Assembly: GCA_913045625.1 (NCBI GenBank)
Contig: CAJWPE010000009.1
Coordinates: forward strand, 1-39,120
DNA: 39,120 nt
From: an uncultured Chloroflexota bacterium
GTDB taxonomy: Bacteria > Chloroflexota > Dehalococcoidia > Lucifugimonadales > UBA826
Direction of reading: 5' to 3'
Below, one piece after another: positions 25,377 to 33,299 of this stretch; the stretch's first letter is position 1; each line of letters opens with the position of its first letter. The notes under the pieces are model-generated. The model was not told the DNA's origin and searched no databases. It saw nothing but the letters and a program-made list of their open reading frames with translations. A program made the translations under genes and the position numbers.

Positions 25377-27581
25377 TTATACTTTTGATAGATTTGCTAG
25401 GCTAGCTAACAGTTTTTTTATTCCCCCAGAGTTTTTAAATGCAATGGTGAGTTCGTAGTCATTCGAGACTTGTTTTGAGTTAGTGATAATCCCTTCCCCA
25501 AAAGTTTGATGAATTACTTTATCTCCCAGAGAAAAAGTAATATTTGAGGGTTTAAGTTTATTAGATAGAGATTGAGAATCAACATGGATCTTTGTTTTTC
25601 TAATAGGTTGATTTTCTGATAAATAGTTAAATTTAGATGTGCTACCAAAAACAATGTTTTCTTTTGGCAGATCAGCTAAAAATCTTGAAGGTAAACTAGG
25701 TTCAGAAGAACCTTGGAAAGCTCTTCTGAAACATTTCAACATGAATAATTTGTCTTTTGCTCTTGTCATTCCTACATAGCATAATCTTCTTTCTTCTTCT
25801 AATTCATGAGGGTCACCTGATTCAATAGCGCGTCTGTGCGGTAAAAGATTTTCTTCCATTCCAATCATAAATACTATGGGGAATTCTAGTCCCTTTGATT
25901 GATGAAGAGTGATTAATGTTAAAGCATGTTCTTCAGCATCAAAATTATCAATATCTGCAACTAAACTTATACTTTCAAGGAACTCGTTTAAAGCTTCGAC
26001 TGTAGAAAGATCCTCATAGGCACTTGCCGAAGTTTTGAATTCGTCAATATTTTCAAATCGTTCTTCCATTTGCTCGTCATTGAGTAGGAATTTTTCATAG
26101 CCTGTTACATCTAAGATTTCATCTATTAAATTTAGCAGGTTAGTTTTTTTAGACACTACAGCTAAGTTTTCTATAATATCGTTGAAATTTTTTATAGCTG
26201 TGAGTCCTCTTTTTCCGATTTGAGGTTGAGGGTTGCTAGATCCATCGGAAATATTCACAATAGTTTGATATAAACTTTGATTCTGTAAGATCGCAATTCT
26301 ACTGATTTCATCTAGGCTTTTTTTACCTATTCCTCTAGTTGGTGTATTTATAACTCTAGCTAAGCTAATATCATCATTAGGATTCAAAACTATCCTCAAG
26401 TATGCAATTAAGTCTTTAATTTCTTTTCTATGGTAAAACTTTATACCGCCGATTAATTGATATGGGATAGAGTTTCTTTGGCATGCCATTTCTAAAGCTC
26501 TAGATTGAGCATTTACTCTATACATTACTGCAATGTCTGATAGAGAATATTTTTTTGATTGAATCAGAGTTTTGATTTCAGATAATGTTATTTGAGCCTC
26601 TTCATCTTGATCATATCCTTCTAAAATAGAAATCATTGAGCCTTGATCATTAGATGTCCATAATTTTTTATCAACTCTTTGATCATTTTTTTCAATTATT
26701 TTTTGTGCAGCATTTAGAATAGTTTTAGTAGATCTGTAATTTTGCTCTAAAGAGATAATTTTGGTTTTTGGGTAATCTTTTTGAAAACTTAAAATATTTC
26801 TTATATCTGCATTGCGCCATGAGTAGATAGATTGGTCTGGATCTCCTACTACGCATAAGTTTTGTTTTTTATTACATATGAGTTTTGTTATTTGATATTG
26901 GGCTATATTAGTATCTTGAAATTCATCTACCATAAAATAATCAAATCTGTTGTCATATTTTTCAGAAATTTGAGGTTGAGAATCAAATAACATATGAGTA
27001 TTCATCAAAAGATCATCAAAATCTAGAGCTGAGCTATTGTGTAATATTTCTGAATATCTTTCGTAGACTTGTCCAACTTTTTCATCAAAATAGTTTGTTT
27101 TGTTAAGCTGAAAAGTCTCATAATTTTTTAGTTCACTTTTTGCATTAGAGATTATGGATAACATGACTCTAGGTGAAAATTGTTTTGGATCTAGCTCTAA
27201 TTCTAATAAGCTTCTTTTGATCGCGTCTACTTGGTCTCCATCATCAAAAATCACAAAGTTGTTTGGGATTCCAATTATTGAACCGTGCTGTCTTAGTACC
27301 TTTGAGCAAAATGAATGGAATGTTCCGGTTGTAAGGTGATGAGAGTCTAGATGGAATTCATTTTCTAGCCTTTCTTTAATTTCCTTAGCCGCTTTATTTG
27401 TGAAAGTCAAAACTCCTATATTAAAAGGATTAATCCCATTGTTGATTAGATATGAGACTCTCGTTGTTATTACACGAGTTTTACCACTTCCAGGTCCTGC
27501 TATAACCAATACTGGTCCTTCAGTAGTTTCTACTGCTAATTTTTGTTCAGAATTTAAGGATGTAATTAAAGGATTATTCAT
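25377..27581 (-). CDS. pcrA: ATP-dependent DNA helicase PcrA/UvrD
   Basis: Superfamily 1 3'-5' helicase for repair and clearing of replication conflicts. The 734 residues have all SF1 motifs: AGPGSGKTRV (Walker A, near 30), DEFQDTN, VVGDPDQSIYSWR, EQNYRST, LHQSKGLEFPIVF and YVGMTRAKDKLF. The C-terminus ends in the tudor-like PcrA region (GDKVIHQTFGEGII). It follows speE by nine bases. No SD precedes the ATG; TAATTT six bases upstream could be a leaderless promoter, although such a match is weak in AT-rich DNA. Confidence 0.96.
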   Translation of the reverse strand: MNNPLITSLNSEQKLAVETTEGPVLVIAGPGSGKTRVITTRVSYLINNGINPFNIGVLTFTNKAAKEIKERLENEFHLDSHHLTTGTFHSFCSKVLRQHGSIIGIPNNFVIFDDGDQVDAIKRSLLELELDPKQFSPRVMLSIISNAKSELKNYETFQLNKTNYFDEKVGQVYERYSEILHNSSALDFDDLLMNTHMLFDSQPQISEKYDNRFDYFMVDEFQDTNIAQYQITKLICNKKQNLCVVGDPDQSIYSWRNADIRNILSFQKDYPKTKIISLEQNYRSTKTILNAAQKIIEKNDQRVDKKLWTSNDQGSMISILEGYDQDEEAQITLSEIKTLIQSKKYSLSDIAVMYRVNAQSRALEMACQRNSIPYQLIGGIKFYHRKEIKDLIAYLRIVLNPNDDISLARVINTPTRGIGKKSLDEISRIAILQNQSLYQTIVNISDGSSNPQPQIGKRGLTAIKNFNDIIENLAVVSKKTNLLNLIDEILDVTGYEKFLLNDEQMEERFENIDEFKTSASAYEDLSTVEALNEFLESISLVADIDNFDAEEHALTLITLHQSKGLEFPIVFMIGMEENLLPHRRAIESGDPHELEEERRLCYVGMTRAKDKLFMLKCFRRAFQGSSEPSLPSRFLADLPKENIVFGSTSKFNYLSENQPIRKTKIHVDSQSLSNKLKPSNITFSLGDKVIHQTFGEGIITNSKQVSNDYELTIAFKNSGGIKKLLASLANLSKV

Positions 27582-27590
27582 TCAGTCAAA

Positions 27591-28517
27591 TTAAGTTTCA
27601 AAATTTACAAATAAAGGATTGGACATAGTTATGATTCGTTCATCTTCTTTCAGGCTATCTCTTACGTATTTAGGTAAATTAAACAAACTCAGATGTGTTT
27701 CGCCGTCATAAAAATTAAGTTTGCTTATTTTTCTGGTTTTGATCATTTGATTGATTTGAGATTTTTCTTTTTGATCAAATATTGCTGATTTGATAGAAAG
27801 TCCAAATCCCCAAGTAGTTCCGAATGAGGGTATAAATGTATGGAATCCTTTTGTGTCACAGAAAATTTTAGACATAGTATTTAATACTGCAGTAAAAGAT
27901 TGATGAATAAATGAAAGCCCAGTTGCTCCTGCTTGAACGCAAAGAATCCCTTTATTTTGTAGAATTGTATTAATTTTTTCATAGAATTCTAATGTGAAAA
28001 GATGATGCGCAGGGCCAAATTCTAAAGGGTCTGGAACATCGACAATTATCACGTCAAATTTTTGGGAGGTGTTTTCAACAAATTTGAATGCATCTTCTAT
28101 AACTATACTTACTCTAGAATCATCAAAAGATCCTTGATGATGATTGGGTAGATATTCTTTACATATATCAATTAATTTTTGATCGATGTCCACCATGACG
28201 ATTGATTCTACAGATGGATGTTTAAGTATTTCTCTCAAAGTTGCCCCTTCACCGCCGCCAATAATTAGGATTTTTTTTGGCAATTGGTGGCATATCATGG
28301 CTGGGTGTACTAGAGATTCGTGATAAATATATTCGTCTAATTCAGTTGATTGTGTTTTTCCATCAAGAATTAGAGATTTTCCAAAACATGATCCTTCAAT
28401 TATTTTTACTTCTTGAAAATCAGTTTTTATTTCTATGAGTGTTGAAAGTACTTTTTCAGCTTGTATTAGGTCATTTGATATAGGTTCTATAATCCATTCA
28501 CCATCTGGGAAATTCAT
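27591..28517 (-). CDS. speE: Spermidine synthase-like polyamine aminopropyltransferase
   Basis: Transfers the aminopropyl group from decarboxylated SAM to a polyamine acceptor. The 308 residues contain GGGEGATLREILKH (SAM site), VMVDIDQKLIDI, and the catalytic DVPDPLEFGPAHHLF. This last motif is 'DVPDP' rather than the common D-S/T-x-DP-x-GPA and has two extra residues before GPA; the two Asp are kept. The start overlaps the end of speD by four bases (28514-28517), so decarboxylated SAM supply and use are coupled. Acceptor preference cannot be deduced. Confidence 0.93.
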   Translation of the reverse strand: MNFPDGEWIIEPISNDLIQAEKVLSTLIEIKTDFQEVKIIEGSCFGKSLILDGKTQSTELDEYIYHESLVHPAMICHQLPKKILIIGGGEGATLREILKHPSVESIVMVDIDQKLIDICKEYLPNHHQGSFDDSRVSIVIEDAFKFVENTSQKFDVIIVDVPDPLEFGPAHHLFTLEFYEKINTILQNKGILCVQAGATGLSFIHQSFTAVLNTMSKIFCDTKGFHTFIPSFGTTWGFGLSIKSAIFDQKEKSQINQMIKTRKISKLNFYDGETHLSLFNLPKYVRDSLKEDERIITMSNPLFVNFET

Positions 28518-28888
28518 GATATTTCCTGATTTGAAAACTTATTGTCTATTCCTCTATCAATTTTCATTTTAGAAACTTTTGTTGATTGAAATCCTCGTAT
28601 GATTTTTTGTGCGCATTCATTTAGATTAAAATTATCTCCACAAGAAAAAATATCTACTGATGCATATGATAATTCTGGCCATGTATGTACTGCGAGATGA
28701 GATTCTGAAATTGAAACTACTCCTGTTACTCCTATAGGAATAAATTTATGAAATGTTGATCCAATAATTTGAGCTCCCGATTCACTAGCTGCATTTGTTA
28801 AAATTGTTTCAATCAAAACCTTGTCATCTAGAATGTTTTGATTGCATTTTTCTAGTTCTATGATTAAGTGTGTTCCTAGAGAATGCAA
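28514..28888 (-). CDS. speD: S-adenosylmethionine decarboxylase proenzyme
   Basis: Pyruvoyl enzyme making decarboxylated SAM. The 124 residues are the short bacterial/archaeal class. Self-cleavage is predicted between Glu62 and Ser63 in ISESHLAVHTWPE, with Ser63 becoming the pyruvoyl group; His68 and Cys83 (FSCGD) are the conserved processing and proton-donor residues. The start is TTG at 28888, with GGAG seven bases upstream. It is the first gene of speD-speE-pcrA and divergent from the MDR reductase gene. metK, which makes SAM, lies at the far end of the window. Confidence 0.95.
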   Translation of the reverse strand: MHSLGTHLIIELEKCNQNILDDKVLIETILTNAASESGAQIIGSTFHKFIPIGVTGVVSISESHLAVHTWPELSYASVDIFSCGDNFNLNECAQKIIRGFQSTKVSKMKIDRGIDNKFSNQEIS

Positions 28889-28966
28889 TATAAAGCTCCA
28901 ATTTGAAAAAGTGATTTTATAAGTTGGAATTATATCTTAGAATGATTTCAATTTAGTGAGGTAAAA

Positions 28967-29980
28967 ATGATTAATGAACAAAATATAAGAATTTTATTGA
29001 AAAATAGGCCTAATGGTTGGCCTACTGAGGATGATTTTGAAATTGAAGTTTCACAAATACCTTCAATTAAGGAAGGGGAGATATTGTTAGAGACTATGTG
29101 GTTGTCTCTTGATCCATATATGAGAGGCCGTATGAACGATGCAAAATCATATGCTGATCCTGTCCAAATTGGTGCTCCAATGGTAGGTGGAGCTGTGGCA
29201 AAAGTTGTAGAATCTCGTAGTCCAATGTTTGTAAAAAATGACATTGTTGAAGGACGAATTGGATGGCAAAAATATGCGGTTTCCTCAGGAATAGAGTTGC
29301 GAACTGTGGATAAGTCTTTGGGGCCAATACAGACTGCCATTGGGGTTTTAGGCATGCCCGGATTAACAGCTTATTTCGGATTTTTAGATGTTTGTGAACC
29401 TAGACCTGGGGATATCGTAGTAGTTTCTGCTGCTTCGGGTGCAGTAGGTCAAGTGGTAGGTCAAATTGCTAAGATAATGGGGTGTACTGTTATAGGTACT
29501 GCCGGATCAGATGAAAAAATAAAATTTATTTTAGATGAATTAGGTTTTGATTATGGAATTAATTATAAGTCTGAAGATATTTGTGAATCTCTAGATAAAT
29601 TTTGTCCGGACGGCATCGATATATATTTTGATAATGTAGGTGGTGAATTGACTGATGCTGTAATGGACCGATTAAGAGTAGGTGCTAGAATTTCAGTGTG
29701 TGGTCAAATTTCACAATATAATAATTCTCAACTCCAGTTAGGCCCACGAAATATAGGGTCTCTCGTAAGGTCTCAAGCTAAAATGGAAGGATTTCTAGTC
29801 CATGCATATTCTAATAAGTATCCTGAAGGATTAGATAAAATGTCAAAATGGATAAAAGAAGGAAAGCTCAAATATAAGGAAGATATAGTGAAAGGAATTG
29901 AGAATGCTCCAAAAACATTCATTGGGATGCTAAATGGAGAGAATTTTGGAAAAACATTGATTAAGGTTTCAGATGACTGA
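28967..29980 (+). CDS. Zinc-independent MDR-family NADP-dependent oxidoreductase
   Basis: Medium-chain dehydrogenase/reductase of the prostaglandin-reductase / CurA-like group that reduces alpha,beta-unsaturated carbonyls. The 337 residues have LKNRPNGWP at the start, SLDPYMRGRM, and the nucleotide-binding AASGAVGQVVGQIAKIMG (about 155-172) with VIGTAGSDEK after it. No zinc-binding Cys cluster is present. GAGGT lies six bases before the ATG. Its last eight bases overlap the start of the acyl-CoA dehydrogenase-like gene, which suggests successive steps on an acyl or enoyl substrate; the substrate is unknown. Confidence 0.92.
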   Translation: MINEQNIRILLKNRPNGWPTEDDFEIEVSQIPSIKEGEILLETMWLSLDPYMRGRMNDAKSYADPVQIGAPMVGGAVAKVVESRSPMFVKNDIVEGRIGWQKYAVSSGIELRTVDKSLGPIQTAIGVLGMPGLTAYFGFLDVCEPRPGDIVVVSAASGAVGQVVGQIAKIMGCTVIGTAGSDEKIKFILDELGFDYGINYKSEDICESLDKFCPDGIDIYFDNVGGELTDAVMDRLRVGARISVCGQISQYNNSQLQLGPRNIGSLVRSQAKMEGFLVHAYSNKYPEGLDKMSKWIKEGKLKYKEDIVKGIENAPKTFIGMLNGENFGKTLIKVSDD

Positions 29981-31046
29981 ATTTTTAAGCACTGAATTCA
30001 AAGAGTTTCAACATAAATTACAATTTTTTTTAAATGAAAATATTAATTTGTCTTCAGAAGAAATGAGATCAAAATCTCTAGATAAAGGATTTTATTCTAT
30101 TTCCCATCAAAGTTTTATACACGACGGTCCAGCTACTCCATTGGAAATGGTAATAGCTAGAGAATCAGTTGCTTCTTTAGGGATTTTAGATCATTCGAAC
30201 ATTATCGGACCAGATCCTGGTGCATTAATCAATTGTTCAGAAGAGATAAAATCAACATATTTAGATCCAATGTTGAAAGGTGAAAAGAAGGCAAGTTTTG
30301 CTTTTACAGAAAATGATTTTCAGAATCCAACAACAGGTGAATTGAATGATTCAAGTGTGATAATAAATGGAAATAAATCTTATGTTTCTAGAGCAATAGA
30401 ATCAGATTTTATGCTAGTTGTTTTGAATTTTAAACCTGAAAATTCTAGATTTGTAGCTATAGTAGATTCTAATTCTGAAGGAATTAGTTTTAAAAAAACA
30501 TTTGAATCTTTAGATGGAAGTAACCATTCAGAAGTTACTTTTGAAAATGTAAAGATTCCCGAAATGTTTTTGTTGAAAAATGTTCAAGCTGCTACTCAAA
30601 ATATTCTTCAGGAAAGATTGGAAATGAGTGCAATTTCAGTAGGGTTAGCCATATTTACTGTCAATGAATTATCTCGGAAATTACTTGAAATTCATCGCTC
30701 AGGGGGTTCTTTATCTGATCGAGAAGGAATTAGATTGAAATATTCAGACTTAAGAATTAATACTTATGCTGCTAGAGCTATGCTTTACAGAACCGTGGCA
30801 CTATTGGAGAAATCAGAAAATGCAATTAATGAAGTTTCAGCTACCAAGGTGTTTTGTACTGAGACTGCCTTCAATGTCGTAGATAGTGCAATTCAATTGA
30901 CTGGAGGACAATCTTTAATAATAGGTAATAATTTAGAAGCAATATTCAGAAAAACTAGATCCATGAAATTAGCTGGTGGATCTAATGAAATTCTTAGACT
31001 TAATATTTCTAAGGGAGTTTTTGAATTTGATTCAGGAATTCTGTAA
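29973..31046 (+). CDS. Divergent acyl-CoA dehydrogenase-like flavoprotein
   Basis: The 357 residues follow the acyl-CoA dehydrogenase fold: helical N-terminus, a beta domain with FAFTEND and INGNKSYVSRAI, the EVTFENVKIP strand, and a helical C-terminal domain ending LAGGSNEILRLNIS. The Glu used by short- and medium-chain enzymes in the 'YEGT' motif is Gly here. A Glu in QERLEMSA (214) sits where isovaleryl- and long-chain enzymes place their base. The usual R-x-x-FG motif of the next helix is missing (HRSGGSLSDREG), and the N-terminus is short. It may be a non-standard member. Start ATG 29973 overlaps the previous gene by eight bases; its end overlaps the convergent metallopeptidase gene by 15. 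Confidence 0.85.
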   Translation: MTEFLSTEFKEFQHKLQFFLNENINLSSEEMRSKSLDKGFYSISHQSFIHDGPATPLEMVIARESVASLGILDHSNIIGPDPGALINCSEEIKSTYLDPMLKGEKKASFAFTENDFQNPTTGELNDSSVIINGNKSYVSRAIESDFMLVVLNFKPENSRFVAIVDSNSEGISFKKTFESLDGSNHSEVTFENVKIPEMFLLKNVQAATQNILQERLEMSAISVGLAIFTVNELSRKLLEIHRSGGSLSDREGIRLKYSDLRINTYAARAMLYRTVALLEKSENAINEVSATKVFCTETAFNVVDSAIQLTGGQSLIIGNNLEAIFRKTRSMKLAGGSNEILRLNISKGVFEFDSGIL

Positions 31047-32210
31047 TTCTTTCATTTGTTTTTGAAAATGTTCGTAAGATGAAATTTTACTAATTTTAGT
31101 GATGAATTCTCCTACGGTTAGGCAATTCCCTCTCAATTCTACTAGTTGAGAGTATATAGGAGTATTTGAAGCTGGGGAGTCCCCGTATTTCCCTCTAAAA
31201 GCAAAATATGCTTGATTGATTTTTCTAATATCGTATCCATTAGAATTAATTAAAATTCTTTGTTTTTCCATATAATCTTCTGCTTCAGAAATTTTGCCAG
31301 ATTTTAATAATTTTTCGGTTTGAATCCTAGTTTCTTTCATTGTTTGGAAGAATAAATCATGTTTTGTTAAGGGTATATTTTTTGTTTCTAAAATTTCTCC
31401 AAATAGTAATTCATAAGCTTTAAGCCCTATTTCATCTCCTGCAATATTTGCTGCAGTTTCATTAATTGTGTACATTTCTGTGGATTTCCACATATTTCTA
31501 CCTAATGGATGAAATAGCCAGTAGTTATGTAACCATTCATGTGCAGCTGTGTTGAATATTTCTTTTAAACTATTTTGATCAGAGACAATTGCGGGATAAG
31601 TTCCTAATCCGGCAATGTTATCTACCAGAGCTGAACTAGATTCTAGACTTTCAAATTTTTGCTCTATTACATTTCTTTGAGCATTTGTTAATTGACCATC
31701 AACAATTTTTGAATTTGTTAGTTTAAGCTCATCTTTGGGTGATGTAACAATTATTCCTGGAGGAAATCCTAACTTGATGTCTACAGGTGGAAATATGAAT
31801 CCCCACATTATGTCTAGATTTTCATTCAAAGCAGTTTCTGAAATGGCAGTTTCTATAGATTGTTCCACTCTTGCTCTTAAAAGTTCTTTGTCATAATTTA
31901 ATTTTTTGGGGGTATGATTTTGTTGATACATTACATTTATTGATTGGGTTAATTCAAAATATTCATCAATAAATGTTATTTTTTCTTCTAACGTTGGTTT
32001 ATTACCCGGAATTTGTGCCCAAATTTTGTGAATCCATTTTTCCGGGAAGTGTTTCAATTCCCATCCAATAATTGAAAATGAATGTTGTCCTGCAGCTAAG
32101 TTGATATTTGTAAATTGTTTAACATCAGGAGTTTGAGTCACAAAAATTATAAATATTAAAAATACGGAGTTTTTGAGTATATTTTTATTAAATAAATCGT
32201 GTAATTTCAT
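31032..32210 (-). CDS. Secreted or membrane-anchored gluzincin-like zinc metallopeptidase
   Basis: Family not recognised. I place the start at ATG 32210 (392 residues), which puts a basic n-region and a hydrophobic helix (about 13-25) at the N-terminus; a longer frame to 32270 would bury them. Near the middle, AAHEWLHNYW supplies HExxH (His224, Glu225, His228), and 23 residues later NETAANIAGDE gives Glu251 as likely third zinc ligand, the gluzincin pattern. The helix places the catalytic domain outside the cytoplasm. The gene overlaps the end of the DCC-protein gene by 23 bases and the end of the opposite acyl-CoA dehydrogenase-like gene by 15. Substrate unknown. Confidence 0.75.
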   Translation of the reverse strand: MKLHDLFNKNILKNSVFLIFIIFVTQTPDVKQFTNINLAAGQHSFSIIGWELKHFPEKWIHKIWAQIPGNKPTLEEKITFIDEYFELTQSINVMYQQNHTPKKLNYDKELLRARVEQSIETAISETALNENLDIMWGFIFPPVDIKLGFPPGIIVTSPKDELKLTNSKIVDGQLTNAQRNVIEQKFESLESSSALVDNIAGLGTYPAIVSDQNSLKEIFNTAAHEWLHNYWLFHPLGRNMWKSTEMYTINETAANIAGDEIGLKAYELLFGEILETKNIPLTKHDLFFQTMKETRIQTEKLLKSGKISEAEDYMEKQRILINSNGYDIRKINQAYFAFRGKYGDSPASNTPIYSQLVELRGNCLTVGEFITKISKISSYEHFQKQMKELQNS

Positions 32211-32601
32211 TTTTATTTGGAACTCTACAAATTGATTTCTTTCCGAATACTTTGTACCTGTTTTGTGCAATGAAGCTATATATGAAATCTCGGAAAAATT
32301 TGGGGATAAATTTTAAAAAAAATAACAACTTATATGCCCCACTTAATTCTCGGCAAATCTCCAAAATTGCATCAGATTTTACAAAAATATTGTTTTGTTT
32401 CAATAGAACAATATTGTCTAAATCAGAAATTTCATTTTTGTTAAAACCTTTTGTCGAAAGTATATTTGTGGCTGATTCTGATTGTAGAGAGCAAAAAATA
32501 AAAAAGGAATTTGTATCCAATTTTAAAAGTAGGTTCACTCCCCAATTACACAGATTGCAGTAACCATCAAAAAAAATTATGTTTCGATCTTTAGATAACA
32601 T
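32188..32601 (-). CDS. DCC-family (DUF393) thiol-disulfide oxidoreductase-like protein
   Basis: The 137 residues match the DCC family, named after its FFDGYCNLCN-type motif: Asp12, Cys15 and Cys18 here. The later region 'FLKFIPKFFRDFIYSFIAQNRY' (two phrases) is also typical. The biochemical role of the family is poorly known; a thioredoxin-like redox activity is proposed. No SD precedes the ATG; instead a perfect TATAAT (minus 32613-32608) ends six bases before it, the best leaderless-start candidate in the window. The overlap with the metallopeptidase gene implies one transcript. Confidence 0.88.
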   Translation of the reverse strand: MLSKDRNIIFFDGYCNLCNWGVNLLLKLDTNSFFIFCSLQSESATNILSTKGFNKNEISDLDNIVLLKQNNIFVKSDAILEICRELSGAYKLLFFLKFIPKFFRDFIYSFIAQNRYKVFGKKSICRVPNKNEITRFI

Positions 32602-32607
32602 AATTTA

Positions 32608-32613
32608 ATTATA
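32608..32613 (-). promoter_or_regulatory. -10 box of a leaderless promoter for the DCC-protein gene
   Basis: TATAAT on the minus strand, six bases before the ATG at 32601, so the transcript should begin at the A of ATG. No SD and no clear -35. Confidence 0.55.
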
Positions 32614-32680
32614 TATTGGGATAAATTTGTATGTGATTTTTGAAACAGATAATAAAACGAGTTTTTAAAATTATTGGAAG

Positions 32681-33091
32681 TTAGCTAAAATCGTGAAGTT
32701 CCCATGTAGCTGTACCTTCTGGGTCTACGTTCCAGTAAAACACTATACACTTCCCATTTAGTTCTGATAATGATGGAGCAGAAGTTTGAAAATAAGAAGA
32801 ACCTTTCCATGCACTCCCTCCATCTTCTGTGTTAACTCCAACTCCAGTAGCAGAAAATGTAGCCCATCCATCAGCAACAAAAACAATACCTGAATCTGGA
32901 CACTCTCCTTGCCAATGTCCATCAGGTTTTAGGACACCTTGAAAAGTAGTCATAGACTGAAGTACTTCAGTTCCTAAAATATTTCCTCCAAGTGAAAGTG
33001 CAGATACTTCTATTCTTGGGTACCCATCTACAGAAGGTAAAGCTTTAGGAGTCGTAGCATATTTTATTGTTCCAATTTTATTTAATGGCAT
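32681..33091 (-). CDS. Orphan 136-residue beta-rich protein
   Basis: Not recognised. The sequence alternates short hydrophobic strands and turns (VFVADGWATFSATGVG, then CIVFYWNVDPEGTATWELHDF as separate phrases), which suggests a small beta-barrel, perhaps lipocalin- or DUF-like. There is no signal peptide or membrane helix, so it is likely cytoplasmic. AAGGAG is placed seven bases before the ATG, so it is well translated. It lies 48 bases after tRNA-Gly on the same strand and may share its transcript. A 79-base gap separates it from the DCC-protein gene. Confidence 0.7.
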   Translation of the reverse strand: MPLNKIGTIKYATTPKALPSVDGYPRIEVSALSLGGNILGTEVLQSMTTFQGVLKPDGHWQGECPDSGIVFVADGWATFSATGVGVNTEDGGSAWKGSSYFQTSAPSLSELNGKCIVFYWNVDPEGTATWELHDFS

Positions 33092-33139
33092 TTAGACTCC
33101 TTAATTTTGATCTTATAATTTCAAAACACATCATAAATG

Positions 33140-33214
33140 TGGAGCGGGAGACCGGATTCGAACCGGCGACAGCCTGCTTGGAAGGCAGGAACTCTACCGC
33201 TGAGTTACTCCCGC
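33140..33214 (-). tRNA. tRNA-Gly (anticodon TCC), CCA encoded
   Basis: On the minus strand, acceptor arm GCGGGAG pairs with CTCCCGC, D stem ACTC/GAGT, anticodon stem CCTGC/GCAGG with loop CTTCCAA (anticodon TCC), and T stem CCGG/CCGG with loop starting TTCGAAT. The discriminator is T, usual for bacterial tRNA-Gly, and CCA is encoded (33142-33140). Confidence 0.97.
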
Positions 33215-33224
33215 GAGAAAGGTA

Positions 33225-33253
33225 ATTCTAATTTTAAATTTTATGATTTGCAA
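33225..33253 (-). promoter_or_regulatory. Promoter of tRNA-Gly
   Basis: On the minus strand: TTGCAA (33253-33248), 17-base spacer, TAGAAT (33230-33225). The start near 33218 is just before the mature tRNA 5' end at 33214. The divergent MFS gene shares this 85-base region. Confidence 0.55.
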
Positions 33254-33299
33254 CTTATCTTCATTTGATTTTAATAAATATTTTATTTAGTCTGTTTGA

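Noticed and set aside
32211-32270. Longer N-terminus for the metallopeptidase
   Set aside because: It would overlap the DCC gene by 83 bases and place 20 polar residues before an evident signal helix.
33123-33141. CACAT/ATGTG hairpin with four T after tRNA-Gly as a terminator
   Set aside because: Five AT-rich pairs that overlap the tRNA CCA end, with only four T; too weak to call.
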